NCBI GenBank assembly: GCA_963789885.1
Contig: CAWBNB010000038.1
Location: 55,063 to 119,062 of the forward strand
Origin: DATEDA01 sp963789885
Lineage (GTDB): Bacteria > Pseudomonadota > Gammaproteobacteria > Burkholderiales > SG8-39
Length of the DNA stretch: 64,000 nucleotides
Direction of reading: 5' to 3'
Shown here: piece by piece, positions 1 to 9,738 of the stretch
Layout: each line of letters begins with the position of its first letter
Numbering within the stretch: the first letter of the stretch is position 1
Position numbers and translations under genes: made by a program
The notes under the pieces: model-generated
The model's input: the letters and a program-made list of their open reading frames with translations, nothing else
What the model was told of the DNA's origin: nothing
Database searches by the model: none

Positions 1-47
1 ACTTTGAATTTCACCGCAGCTGAAACCGTGGGCAGTCGCAGGGAAGT

Positions 48-1640
48 TTAAGGGTGCTGTTCGGTTTGCACCAGTTCGAGGATCTCACCACCCGCTCGGC
101 CGCCGTCGACCAGCTGTTCGCGTTTGATGCTGAAGTTGAGCCCGGGAACAACCCATATCCGGACCTCCAGTCGCGACACCCCCCGGGCGTGTCGCCCGAC
201 ACCGCGTCCGTCGATTCTGAAGGTATCGAACTCGCCCGCCGGGACGACCACGTTCTCGCGCCGAAGGACCTGGAAATCGATGTCCGACTCCGAGTAACCG
301 TAGTTATCCTTCCTGCGAAATCGCGCCATCCATTTTTTCCCAAGCTGCAACTCGGCTGGGAAGACTTGCGCGGGAATATCAAATAGGACCGGCCCAATCT
401 TGAGCATGTTGCCCATGAGGTCGGAGATGCTGTGTCCGCCGTTGATTTCGACCCGGTCGCCCTCGAGATCCACTTTTGTGATGCGAAGTCTGTCAAGTCC
501 CTGCCGAACCTTGCTGAAGGGATCGAGCACTGCGTAAATGGCTTCATCGCCCACCCTGTACCTGCGACCGAGCGGATAGACTCCCGCCGAATACGGATTG
601 CTTGAGGAGCCGTAGAAGTTGGGGACTGGCATCCCGGCTTTCAGTTCGAGAAGTTTCGCTGCGCCACCCACCGGCACGGGTGATCCTGCGCCTTCGACCA
701 TCGGCATCAGCGTGTTCAGTCGCGCTTGTGCGATCTCGCTGAACTTGCCGTTCGGGTACTCGCGCAAGTAAGCGCTCCATGCCTCGACATCCTTCGAATT
801 CTTGATTCGGTTCCAAGTCGCGAGCTCCTGCTCGAACAGGCGCTCAAGCTCTGCTTGCGAAAGCTTGGTCGCCGCCGGGAATAGGAAGACGTCCGATTCG
901 AGCGAAGTAGACTCCCACGGGATCTGTGCGCCATTGGACGCGAGACGCACGTTGAGCCGAACTCGCTTGAAGGCATCCTCGATGCGCGTTCCGCGCACCG
1001 AGAGTTCCCGCACCAGGTTTTCGCTGTACAACCCGTGCCTGCCAGCTCCATCGGAAGCCACGGCCCCAGGCGCCGTCGAGAACGCAAGCACGGTGCCGGC
1101 CGGGGCGTCGAATGGACTCAAGCCCCGCTGCTCTGGCCGCAACACTTGTCCGACCGGGTTGTCGCGACAGGCGTCAAGGATCACCACGAAAACTTTGTCC
1201 CGCGCCTTCGGAAACTGTCCGAGTAGGACGCCTAGATCGAAACAGCGCGCGCTGAGCTCCTTTGCCGAAGCGACGTTGGCGTCCACCGGGACCAAGTAAT
1301 TCCGCCAGTCGATCTGAATGCCATGTCCGGCGTAGTAGAAAAAGCCCAGAGTCACCTCGCTTCGCATGATTGCCTTGCCGAATGCTTGTACCGCCTCCGC
1401 GATAGCGTCGCGCGAGACGTCGGTGCGCAGATCGACGCGAAACCCGGCTGTGCGCAGCAAATCCGCCACTGCGCGCGCGTCGTTGATCGCGTTGGCCAGA
1501 GGTGATTGCGGATAGGTGTCGTTTCCGATGACTAGCGCAACGCGCGACGGGTCGTCGGCCGCGAGCGCCGGCCACGGCGAGCTGCCCGCGAGTGCGCTCG
1601 TTGCTGCAACGGCTTTCAGAAACTTCCTGCGATCGACCAT
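48..1640 (-). CDS. Tat-exported caspase-like (peptidase C14) protein
   Basis: Predicted caspase-fold cysteine peptidase of 530 residues, exported by the Tat pathway. The N-terminus has a twin-arginine motif (RRKFLK, residues 4-9), a hydrophobic stretch and an ALA-ADD cleavage site near residue 27. The catalytic pair of clan CD is visible: His106 in YYAGHG and Cys158 in LDACRDNP. The last 200 residues are a separate beta-rich domain resembling DUF3108-type folds (inference). The start was set at ATG 1640, preceded by an AAGGA-type ribosome site, because the longer reading frame would place 36 residues before the Tat signal. It is divergent from tssJ. Its substrate is unknown; proximity to the T6SS suggests but does not prove a link. 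Confidence 0.85.
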   Translation of the reverse strand: MVDRRKFLKAVAATSALAGSSPWPALAADDPSRVALVIGNDTYPQSPLANAINDARAVADLLRTAGFRVDLRTDVSRDAIAEAVQAFGKAIMRSEVTLGFFYYAGHGIQIDWRNYLVPVDANVASAKELSARCFDLGVLLGQFPKARDKVFVVILDACRDNPVGQVLRPEQRGLSPFDAPAGTVLAFSTAPGAVASDGAGRHGLYSENLVRELSVRGTRIEDAFKRVRLNVRLASNGAQIPWESTSLESDVFLFPAATKLSQAELERLFEQELATWNRIKNSKDVEAWSAYLREYPNGKFSEIAQARLNTLMPMVEGAGSPVPVGGAAKLLELKAGMPVPNFYGSSSNPYSAGVYPLGRRYRVGDEAIYAVLDPFSKVRQGLDRLRITKVDLEGDRVEINGGHSISDLMGNMLKIGPVLFDIPAQVFPAELQLGKKWMARFRRKDNYGYSESDIDFQVLRRENVVVPAGEFDTFRIDGRGVGRHARGVSRLEVRIWVVPGLNFSIKREQLVDGGRAGGEILELVQTEQHP

Positions 1641-2089
1641 GACCGTCCTTCGGAGTATCGCCGCCTCGCGGCTTAAGGGTCGCGCCGATCGTCCATCGTC
1701 GATCGTCGGCCCACCGGCGACAGTCCCTCCACGAAGCAGGAATCGCAACGACGAAAGGGACGCGGAACGGTCGCATTTCCGCCGTTTGCGGGTGAAAATT
1801 CACCATGCAGTTCTTTAAGCGTGACGAAACGCCACAAGGCGATTCTGCGCAGCGTTTATCGTGGTGGTCGGCTACGTGGGCTGGACCAGAGCCACCACTT
1901 CATTGGGAGTAGTCCGCTTGACGACTCGTGGCGTAAATATTCACTACGAGCGCGGTTGGACCCCTGCGGGACTTGGCTTAGAATTCCCTGCGTTGGTGGC
2001 CCGGAGGAGAACGGCACCAAGGTGCTACGAGGTGCCGCGCCGTGTCGCCCGGATCAATGCGAGCAAATCGAACAAGGGGGTGGCGATTG
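1641..2089. other. Intergenic region between caspase-like gene and tssJ
   Basis: This 449-base gap separates two divergent genes. Short open frames here show no family resemblance and no ribosome sites, so I call no gene. It should hold the promoters for both directions; one sigma70-like candidate for the tss direction is listed separately. Confidence 0.5.
1956..1984 (+). promoter_or_regulatory. Candidate sigma70-type promoter upstream of tssJ
   Basis: TTGGAC (1956-1961) and TAGAAT (1979-1984) are separated by 17 bases. The -10 box matches the consensus at five of six positions but the -35 only at three. It lies about 105 bases before tssJ, the first gene of the tssJKLM operon. Confidence 0.35.
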
Positions 2090-2557
2090 ATGCTTGCTGC
2101 AAGCCAGTGGCTCCGCCGTCTCGCGGCGATCTCCGGACTGCTCCTAGTGGCGTGCGCTTCGGCGCCGAAGCCGACGGTCGTCCAGGTCTCCGTTGAGGCG
2201 CTAGCGAACGTAAACCCCGATGCCCGCGGCCGACCTTCCCCGGTCGTCGTCAAGTTTTACGAGCTCAAGTCGCTCGCCGTATTCGACTCGGCCGATTTCT
2301 TTTCCCTGTTCGAGCGCGATCGGGAGATCCTCGGTGCCGATCTCGTGGCGCGGGAAGAATTTCAGCTCGTGCCTGGCGGTCGGCGGACTTTCGAGCGCAC
2401 CCTTCAGCCTGACACTCGCTACCTCGGCGTCGTAGCCGCCTTCCGCGACCTCGAGCACTCGGTATGGCGCGCAGCGGTTCCCGTCGTCCCGAACCAGACC
2501 GTTCCGCTCGCGATCAAGCTCGATGCGCAGAAGGTCGTCATGGGAAGCGGACGTTGA
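2090..2557 (+). CDS. tssJ: T6SS outer-membrane lipoprotein TssJ
   Basis: Lipoprotein of 155 residues that anchors the TssJLM membrane complex to the outer membrane. ATG 2090 was chosen because it follows a G-rich ribosome site (GGGGG, around 2076) and puts a short signal peptide ending in LLLVAC before the lipidated Cys22. The mature part has the TssJ/VasD-type beta-sandwich pattern (VVVKFYELKS near the start, VPVVPNQT near the end). It is the first gene of the tssJ-tssK-tssL-tssM order and ends 19 bases before tssK. No frameshift is seen. Confidence 0.9.
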   Translation: MLAASQWLRRLAAISGLLLVACASAPKPTVVQVSVEALANVNPDARGRPSPVVVKFYELKSLAVFDSADFFSLFERDREILGADLVAREEFQLVPGGRRTFERTLQPDTRYLGVVAAFRDLEHSVWRAAVPVVPNQTVPLAIKLDAQKVVMGSGR

Positions 2558-2576
2558 TCCGCGCGCGGCGAACGCG

Positions 2577-3911
2577 ATGACCTGGAACCGAAAAGTCATC
2601 TGGTCGGAGGGCATGTTCCTTCAGCCGCAGCATTTCCAGCAGCAGGACCGGCACGTCGAAACCGTGCTCGACGGGCGCGTGAGGTCCATTGCTGCACACG
2701 GATGGGGGTTCAGAGTGCTCGAGATCGATCCCGCGACCCTCGCGATCGGCAAACTCCAGATCCTCGCGGCACAGGGTGTGTTGGCGGACGGAACACCGTT
2801 CGACATTCCGCGAACAGATCCAGCGCCTCCGCCCCTCGACGTCCCTGCCGATCTCAAGGACGAGATTGTCGTGCTCGCGCTGCCGGTGCGCCGACCGGGG
2901 GCGCTCGAAGTGGTCGATGATGACGCCGACAAGAGCCTGGCGCGTTACGCGCCGGAGGAGATCGAGACCGCCGACACGGCACTCGACGCCGGGCGCAGTG
3001 CGCTTCTGCAAATCGGCGCGCTGCGACTCAAGCTGCTGCGCGAGCGCGACGCAACCGACGTGTATACGCGGCTGGGCGTCGCACAAGTCATCGAGCGGCG
3101 GTCGGACAACACTGTGCTACTGGAGCGAAGCTATGTGCCGCCGCTGCTCCATGTCGGCGCGGAGGCGACGCTGGCCGGCTATGTGCGGGAGCTGCACGGC
3201 CTGCTCCATCAGCGCGGCGAGGCGCTCGCAGCAAGGCTCGGTCAGCCTGGCCGCGGTGGGGTTGCGGAGATCGCGGAGTTCCTCCTGTTGCAGGCGGTGA
3301 ATCGCTTCGAACCGCTGTTCGCGTATCTCGCAGGCCATCCGCTGCTTCACCCCGAGCGCCTTTACGTCGCCTGCCTGCAGCTCGCAGGTGACCTCGCCAC
3401 CTTCAGCCGTACAACACGCAGACCGCCCGACTTTCCAGAATATCGACACGATGCCCTGCGCGAAACCTTCACGCCGCTCATCGCGGAGCTGCGGCGCTCG
3501 CTTTCCATGGTGATCGAGCAGGCTGCCGTGCCGATTGAGTTGCAGGAGCGCAAATATGGCGTGCGGGTGGCGGTCATCGCCGACAAACAGCTGCTGCGCT
3601 CGGCGAGCTTCGTGCTCGCGGTGAATGCGCAAATGCCGGCCGAGGCGCTGCGCGCCCGCTTCCCCACTCAGGTGAAGATCGGCCCGGCCGAGCGGTTGAA
3701 GGATCTCGTGAACCTGCAGCTGCCCGGCATCGTGTTGCACTCGATGCCGGTCGCGCCCCGCCAGATCCCGTATCACGCGGGATTCAGCTACTTTGAACTC
3801 GAGCAGAGCGGAGAGCTCTGGAAGCAGCTCGAGCAATCAGGCGGGATGGCCATGCATGTGGCCGGTGAATTTCCCGGGCTCGAGATGGAATTCTGGGCGA
3901 TCAGAGGTTAA
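2577..3911 (+). CDS. tssK: T6SS baseplate protein TssK
   Basis: Baseplate subunit of 444 residues that connects the baseplate to the TssL/TssM membrane complex. The start is set at ATG 2577, giving the family N-terminus MTWNRKVIWSEGMFLQPQHF; the in-frame codons upstream overlap tssJ and are not conserved in character. The length matches the family (about 440). It lies 3 bases before tssL, in one operon with tssJ, tssL and tssM. It is intact. Confidence 0.95.
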   Translation: MTWNRKVIWSEGMFLQPQHFQQQDRHVETVLDGRVRSIAAHGWGFRVLEIDPATLAIGKLQILAAQGVLADGTPFDIPRTDPAPPPLDVPADLKDEIVVLALPVRRPGALEVVDDDADKSLARYAPEEIETADTALDAGRSALLQIGALRLKLLRERDATDVYTRLGVAQVIERRSDNTVLLERSYVPPLLHVGAEATLAGYVRELHGLLHQRGEALAARLGQPGRGGVAEIAEFLLLQAVNRFEPLFAYLAGHPLLHPERLYVACLQLAGDLATFSRTTRRPPDFPEYRHDALRETFTPLIAELRRSLSMVIEQAAVPIELQERKYGVRVAVIADKQLLRSASFVLAVNAQMPAEALRARFPTQVKIGPAERLKDLVNLQLPGIVLHSMPVAPRQIPYHAGFSYFELEQSGELWKQLEQSGGMAMHVAGEFPGLEMEFWAIRG

Positions 3912-3914
3912 GCC

Positions 3915-5219
3915 ATGAGCCACGACGACCCGTTCGCATCATCGGGCAACGGACGCACGGTCATAAAGCCCTCTCCTGGAGGGCGCACCGTGATGCCTGG
4001 CGCCGCGCCGTCAAGCCCGTCGCTCGGGCCCCTCGAACCGCTCGAACCGCTTAGCGCGACGGGGCTGAACCCGCTAGTTGCGGCGGCGAATCCGCTTCTC
4101 AACGCCGTACCCCAGCTGCGGGCCACCCTCAACCATCCGAATCCCGCCGCCCTGCGTGAGCAGCTCGCCGGAGCGATCAGGGCGTTCGAGGCCCGGGCCA
4201 AAGCGAGCGGTGTCGCGTCGGAGAAAGTGATTGCTGCCCGTTATGCGCTCTGCACGCTGCTCGATGAGACCGCGGCCTCGACCCCGTGGGGCGGCCAGGG
4301 CAGCTGGGCGAAGCACAGCCTGCTCGTCCTCTTTCACAACGAGGGGTGGGGCGGCGAGAAGTTCTTCCAGCTGCTCTCGAAGCTCGCCGAGAACCCGACT
4401 GGCAACCGTGACCTCCTCGAGCTGATGTACGCCTGCATCGCCCTCGGTTTCGAGGGTCGCTACCGGGTGGTCCAGAATGGACAAGCTCAGCTCGACTCGC
4501 TTCGCGAGCGCCTCGCGCAACTCCTGCGCCAGCAGGCCGGAGAATACGAGCGGGATCTGTCGCCTCATTGGCGCGGGATCGCCCCCAAAGGCAGGTCGAT
4601 CTTTGCGACAGTGCCGTTATGGGTCGGCGTTGCGCTGGGCGGGGCGCTTCTGCTCGCCGCCTATCTCGGCTTCAGCTACGCGCTCAACGCCGCCTCCGAT
4701 CCAGTCTATGCCGAGATCCAATCCATCCGCGTGCAGACGCCTACGGCTCGCGAGGTCGCGCCGGTGGCGCCGGTGGCCAAGCCAAGGCTCGGGCAGTTCC
4801 TCGTCAAGGAAATAGCCGAAGGTCTTGTCGCGGTCCGAGACGAGCCCCGGCAGAGCGTGATCACGCTGCGCGGCGACGGCGTCTTCGCACCGGGCAGCGC
4901 GAGCGTCGCGGAAGCCGCGATGCCGGTCCTGCTGCGCGTTGCCGATGCGCTGAACGGCGTGCCCGGCAAGATCGTCATTACCGGTCACACGGATAACCAA
5001 CCGATCCGCTCGGTGCGGTTCCCGTCGAACTGGCACCTATCGCAGGAGCGCGCCCGCACGGTCAGAGACCTGCTGGCGACTCGCGTGCCTTCGGCGCGGC
5101 TTTCCGCCGAGGGCCGCGCGGATGCCGAGCCAATCGCCCCGAACGACAGCCCGGCCGACCGCGCACGGAATCGCCGCGTCGAGATCACGTTGTACGCGGT
5201 GCCCACGTCGGTCCAGTAA
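3915..5219 (+). CDS. tssL: T6SS inner-membrane protein TssL with OmpA/MotB-type C-terminal domain
   Basis: Evolved TssL of 434 residues. A Pro/Gly-rich leader (residues 1-60) is followed by the cytoplasmic DotU/IcmH domain (about 60-215), one transmembrane helix (about 228-252) and a periplasmic OmpA/MotB peptidoglycan-binding domain at about 300-430 (ITGHTDNQPI and NRRVEI motifs). It forms the inner-membrane complex with TssM, and the extra domain would tether the machine to the cell wall. It follows tssK by 3 bases and precedes tssM by 29. It is intact. Confidence 0.95.
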   Translation: MSHDDPFASSGNGRTVIKPSPGGRTVMPGAAPSSPSLGPLEPLEPLSATGLNPLVAAANPLLNAVPQLRATLNHPNPAALREQLAGAIRAFEARAKASGVASEKVIAARYALCTLLDETAASTPWGGQGSWAKHSLLVLFHNEGWGGEKFFQLLSKLAENPTGNRDLLELMYACIALGFEGRYRVVQNGQAQLDSLRERLAQLLRQQAGEYERDLSPHWRGIAPKGRSIFATVPLWVGVALGGALLLAAYLGFSYALNAASDPVYAEIQSIRVQTPTAREVAPVAPVAKPRLGQFLVKEIAEGLVAVRDEPRQSVITLRGDGVFAPGSASVAEAAMPVLLRVADALNGVPGKIVITGHTDNQPIRSVRFPSNWHLSQERARTVRDLLATRVPSARLSAEGRADAEPIAPNDSPADRARNRRVEITLYAVPTSVQ

Positions 5220-5248
5220 GGGATGCGCGGCGGCGCGGGGACTAAGAC

Positions 5249-8200
5249 ATGAAGAAGCTGCTCGGAATCGTCTTTAACCGTTGGGTACTCGCGGCGCTCG
5301 GCCTGCTCGCGGTCGCGCTGCTCATCTGGTTCGCCGGCCCACTCCTCGCGTTCGCCGACTATCGCCCGCTCGAGTCGGAAACGGTGCGCTGGATCGTCAT
5401 CGCGATCATCGTTGCGGCTTATCTGGCACGCGTCGTATGGCGAGCCCTCAGGGCCCGCCAATCGAACAGCCAGCTCATCGAGGGCTTGCTCAAGCAACCC
5501 GCCGCTGCGCCGCGGCCCGAAGAAGGACCAGCCGCGCAGGAGGTCGCTGCGCTGCGTCAGCGCTTCGAGGAAGCGATGGGCGTCCTACGTCAGGCACGGC
5601 TGGGAGAGCCAGTCGGCAGGCCGGTGCGACGCTGGCTAGCTGCGCTATCGCCGCGGCAATATGTCTACCAGCTACCTTGGTACATATTCATCGGCCCCCC
5701 CGGTTCGGGTAAAACCACCGCGCTGCTCAATGCAGGACTCAATTTCCCGCTCGCCGACCGGCTCGGACAGCAAGCCGTGCGTGGTGTTGGCGGAACGCGG
5801 AATTGCGACTGGTGGTTCACCGATGATGCGGTGCTCATCGACACGGCAGGGCGCTATACCACGCAGGAGAGCCACAAGGACGTCGATGCCGCGGCGTGGA
5901 CCGGTTTCCTCCAGCTCCTCAAGAAAAATCGCCCGCGGCGGCCGATCAATGGCGCCATAGTGACCGTGAGCGTTAGCGATCTGCTCACCCAGAGCGCTGC
6001 CCAGCGCGAGGCCCAGGCGAACGCCATACGGCGACGCATTCTGGAACTGCACGAAACGCTCGGGATTCGCTTCCCCATCTACCTGTTGCTCACCAAGGCC
6101 GACCTGTTGGCCGGCTTCATGGAGTTCTTCGGCGGTCTCCGCAAGGAAGAGCGGATCCAGGTGTGGGGATTCTCGTTCCCGGTCGCGGACGACCCCGCCG
6201 CGCCCGCGCCGCTCGCAAGAGTCGGACAGGAGTTCTCCGCGCTCGCGAAGCGGCTCAACGACAGCCTGATCGACCGGATGCAGCAGGAACGCGACCCACA
6301 ACGCCGGGCGCTCATCTACAGCCTCCCGCAGCAGTTCGAGGCGCTGCGTGAGCCGCTGGAAGACCTGCTGCAAAAAGTCTTCGCGTCGACACGCTTTGAG
6401 CAAGTCGCGTTGCTGCGCGGGGTCTACTTGACCAGCGGGACCCAGGAAGGCTCGCCGCTCGACCGCGTGCTGGGGGCCCTAGGTCGATCGCTCGGGCTGG
6501 AGCGCAAGCTCCTGGCTCCGCAGCGGCCAAGCGGCAAGAGCTTCTTTCTCTCGCGGCTGCTGAAGGAGGTTGTATTCGCCGAAGCGAATCTCGCCGGCAC
6601 GAACCGCCGCTGGGAAAACCGCCGTGCATTCCTGCACGTAGCCGTGCTCGGGATAGCTGGCCTCGTGGTCGCGGGGGCGCTCGTCGCGTGGAGCATCAGC
6701 TATGCGCGGAACAAGGCCTACGTCGCGCAAGTCGGCGAGCGCCTGAAGCCGATCGCAAAGTCGGTCGCGAACGTCGACGCCATGCAGAGCGCCGACGTGC
6801 GATTCTGTTGCCTGTGCTCCGTTCCGTGCGCGAACTCGCGCAGGCGTCCGCCGTACAGGGCGAGTCGGTGCCCATGTCTATGGGTTTCGGGCTGTTTCAG
6901 GGAAACAAGCTCGGGTCCGCAGCCGACAATGCCTATCGACGTCTGCTGCAGGACGCGTTCCTGCCGCGTCTGGCATTGCGCATGGAGAATCTGCTTCGTC
7001 GGGAAGGGCGCGAGAGCACCGAGCTGCTCTACGAATCGCTCAAGGCGTACCTCATGCTGCACACGCCGGAGCGCCTCGACCAGAACGCCCTCACGGCCTT
7101 CATCACGTTCGACTGGCAGGCGAACCTGCCGCGCGAGACCACGGTGGAGCAGCGGCAGGAGCTCGAGTCCCACCTGCAGGCGCTGTTTGCAAGTGGTCCC
7201 CTGGTTTCGCCGTTGCGGCCCGACCAGCAGCTGTCGCGTCAACGCGCGAAAGCATCGCGCGCACACCTATCGCGCAACGGATCTATAGCCGACTCAAGCT
7301 GCAGGGCGTCGGCGCGAACTTCCCCGAGTTCACGATCGCCAGGGCCGCCGGCCCGTCAGCGAGCCTCGTGTTCGCGCGCGCGAGCGGCCAGCCTCTCACG
7401 CGCGGGGTGCCCGGCTTGTACACCTACGATGGCTATTACAAGGGATTCGCGAAGGAGTCCGAACGCGTGACCGCGCAGCTCGCCACCGAAGAAGGCTGGG
7501 TGCTCGGGTCGCAGGGCAGGGATCGAAGCCGGCTCGCCGATGCCCAGGGATCGCTGCGCGTGCTCGAAGACGTGCGGCGGCTGTACCTGGAGGACTACGC
7601 GCGCACCTGGGAGACGTTCGTCGGCGACATCCGCGTCGTGCGCGTGAACGATATGCCGGGGAGCATCCAACTTGCCCGCCTACTCTCAACGGCCGATTCG
7701 CCGCTCCCGGTGCTCATACGCGCGATCGTGAAGGAAGTGACCCTCGTGCCGTCCGACGACACAGACAAGACGCTGGTGGATAAGGGTCTCGACGCGTTGA
7801 AGGGCAAGCGCGAAGACTTAGCGAGAATCCTCGGGCGCGCGGGACAGCAACTGCCGGCGGCTCCCGCCATCTTGCGTCCAGAGTCAATCGTCGACGACCG
7901 GTTCGAGGCATTGCGGCGCGTGGTCCGCAGTTCGGGGCCGAACGTCCCGGCGCCGATCGACCAAGTCGGACCACTGATGAATGAACTCTACACGCACCTC
8001 GTCGCGGTCGATGACGCGCAGAAGAAGAAGCTCAACCCGCCCCCGAGCGACGTGCCGACCAAGGTCAAGGCGGAGGCGGCGCGCCTCCCCGATCCGGTGC
8101 GCTCGACAGTCACCGATCTCGCCGCCTTTGCGGAGCGCGGGGTGCAGGGTCAGACGCGGGCACTGCTCAATGAAAAACTGCTGGGCCAGGTGCTGGAGTT

Positions 8201-8866
8201 CTGCAACAAGGCGATCCCGGGGCGCTATCCGTTTGCGAAGACGAGCGACGTGGACGTGACGCAGGAGGACTTCGGGCGCCTGTTCTCGCCCGGCGGGCTC
8301 ATCGACGACTTCGTCACGCGCGAACTCGCGCCGCACGTCGACACGAGCTCCAAGCCCTGGACGTTCCGTCGTGCCGGCGAGCTCGCAGGCGGCGACACGA
8401 CGGTATCGCTGGTGCAGTTCCAGCGCGCGCAGGTCATTCGCGACGTGTTCTTCCGCGGGGGTGGGAAGGGCGCTGCGCTGAAGCTCGAGTTCAAGCCGAT
8501 CGAGATGGATGCCGGGATCACGCAATTCATGCTTGATGTCGACGGCCAGATCGTCAGGTATGCGCACGGTCCGCAGGTTCCAACACCAGTGCAGTGGCCG
8601 GGACCAAAAGGCAACTCGCAGGTACGGCTCCAGATCGTGCCACCATCGGCCGGCGGATCAGTCGGGCGTCGTGACGGAAGGTCCGTGGGCGTTGTTCCGC
8701 ATGCTCGATCGCATGCAGATGGACTCCACGGCCGCAGCCGGAGAAGTACCGGGTCACGTTCAACGTCGAGGGCCGCAAGGCCGTCTTCGAGGTCCTCACG
8801 ACCAGCGTGCAGAACCCGTTCCGGCTGCGCGAGCTGGAGCAGTTCCAGTGTCCGGCGAGGCTCTAA
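5249..8866 (+). CDS. tssM: T6SS inner-membrane protein TssM/IcmF, with four single-base indels
   Basis: Large inner-membrane component of about 1205 residues. It has two N-terminal membrane helices, a Walker A motif (GPPGSGKTT, about residue 150), a further helix (about 475-495) and a long periplasmic part ending in the family C-terminus (NPFRLRELEQ). The reading frame changes four times: a base is missing near 6798, a G is missing near 7234, and there is an extra T near 8658 and an extra C near 8732. The two losses and two gains cancel, so the first and last segments share a frame and the total is a multiple of three. Each segment reads as normal TssM, so artefact or very recent mutation is likely. 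Confidence 0.92.
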
Positions 8867-9013
8867 ATTGGCAGGTGGAAGGCGCGCCCGTATCAGAGGC
8901 TTTTGGATGCGGCGGCCCTAGCCACCTCGGGCCGCGTAGCTTCTGATCGAGGCCCGGTCCTAATCGGTGCTTGGACATGTGTGTGCCCGGGGCAAGCTGA
9001 CCAAGAAGGTTTC

Positions 9014-9738
9014 TTGAGCGCAGGTTCGCAAAACGACTCGAGCGAGCAGAACGTTCCGGGCTGGTTCGGCAAACTCCCGGCGCTCGGCGATTTCGCCTCC
9101 CGACGGCTGCCGAGCGAATTCATCGCCGAGTGGGATGCATGGTTGCAGCGCTCCCTCGCGGCAAGTCGCCGTCAGCTCGGTGAGCGCTGGCTCGAGGTGT
9201 ATCTCACCAGCCCCATCTGGCGCTTCGCGCTCCTTAGCCGTGCGTGCGGTTGGATGCTTGGGCAGGTGTGCTGATGCCGAGCGTCGACAGCGTCGGACGC
9301 TATTTCCCGCTGACGATCGCCCTCCCTCTCGGCGAGCCGCTGTCGAGCCTGCGTCGGATCGCGGCCGCAGAAGCCTGGTACGCCGATCTCGAAGAGGTCG
9401 CGCTTTCCACGCTGGACGACCGCTTCACGATCGATGCGCTCGAGGAACGCCTCGCGCAGTTGCCGTTCCCCGCGGACGCGCCCCTGACCGATGACGCTGT
9501 CCGGCTTGGGGGCTGGTGGAGCGAGCCAGCGCAGCCCCTCGCGCTGATCGCCTCGCGGGCCGTGTGCGCTGCGCTAGGCGATGCCGCGCTTGGGGCGATG
9601 GCGGCTACAGGGGCCGGCCGCACGCTGTGGTGGGCGAAAGCTCGAGGGGAGTCGAGCTCGTGCGTACTCGGCTACGTCGGGTTGCCGGGAGAGTCCGAAT
9701 TCGCGGTCATGATGACGGCATTGGCGCAGACGCAATGA
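9014..9738 (+). CDS. tagF: T6SS-associated protein TagF (ImpM family), one frameshift
   Basis: TagF-family protein of about 241 residues. In the threonine phosphorylation pathway TagF represses T6SS firing post-translationally. The family signature is clear: [13 protein letters not shown] near the N-terminus and [19 protein letters not shown] in the middle. TTG 9014 is proposed as start since it follows AAGAAGG (9003-9009). One base is missing near 9247, splitting the gene into two frames; the total of 725 bases fits one lost base. The stop overlaps the start of the following kinase gene (ATGA). Confidence 0.82.

Noticed and set aside
1980..2005. Possible second copy of the tRNA-Phe 3' end (attachment site)
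   Set aside because: Only a few bases (AATTCC and TTGG) match, with the wrong spacing.
1821..2196. Small open frames upstream of tssJ
   Set aside because: They lack ribosome sites and family resemblance and overlap the likely promoter region.
7200..7300. Programmed ribosomal frameshift in tssM
   Set aside because: No slippery heptamer or conserved stimulatory structure was seen, and the same kind of break occurs in many unrelated genes of the window.
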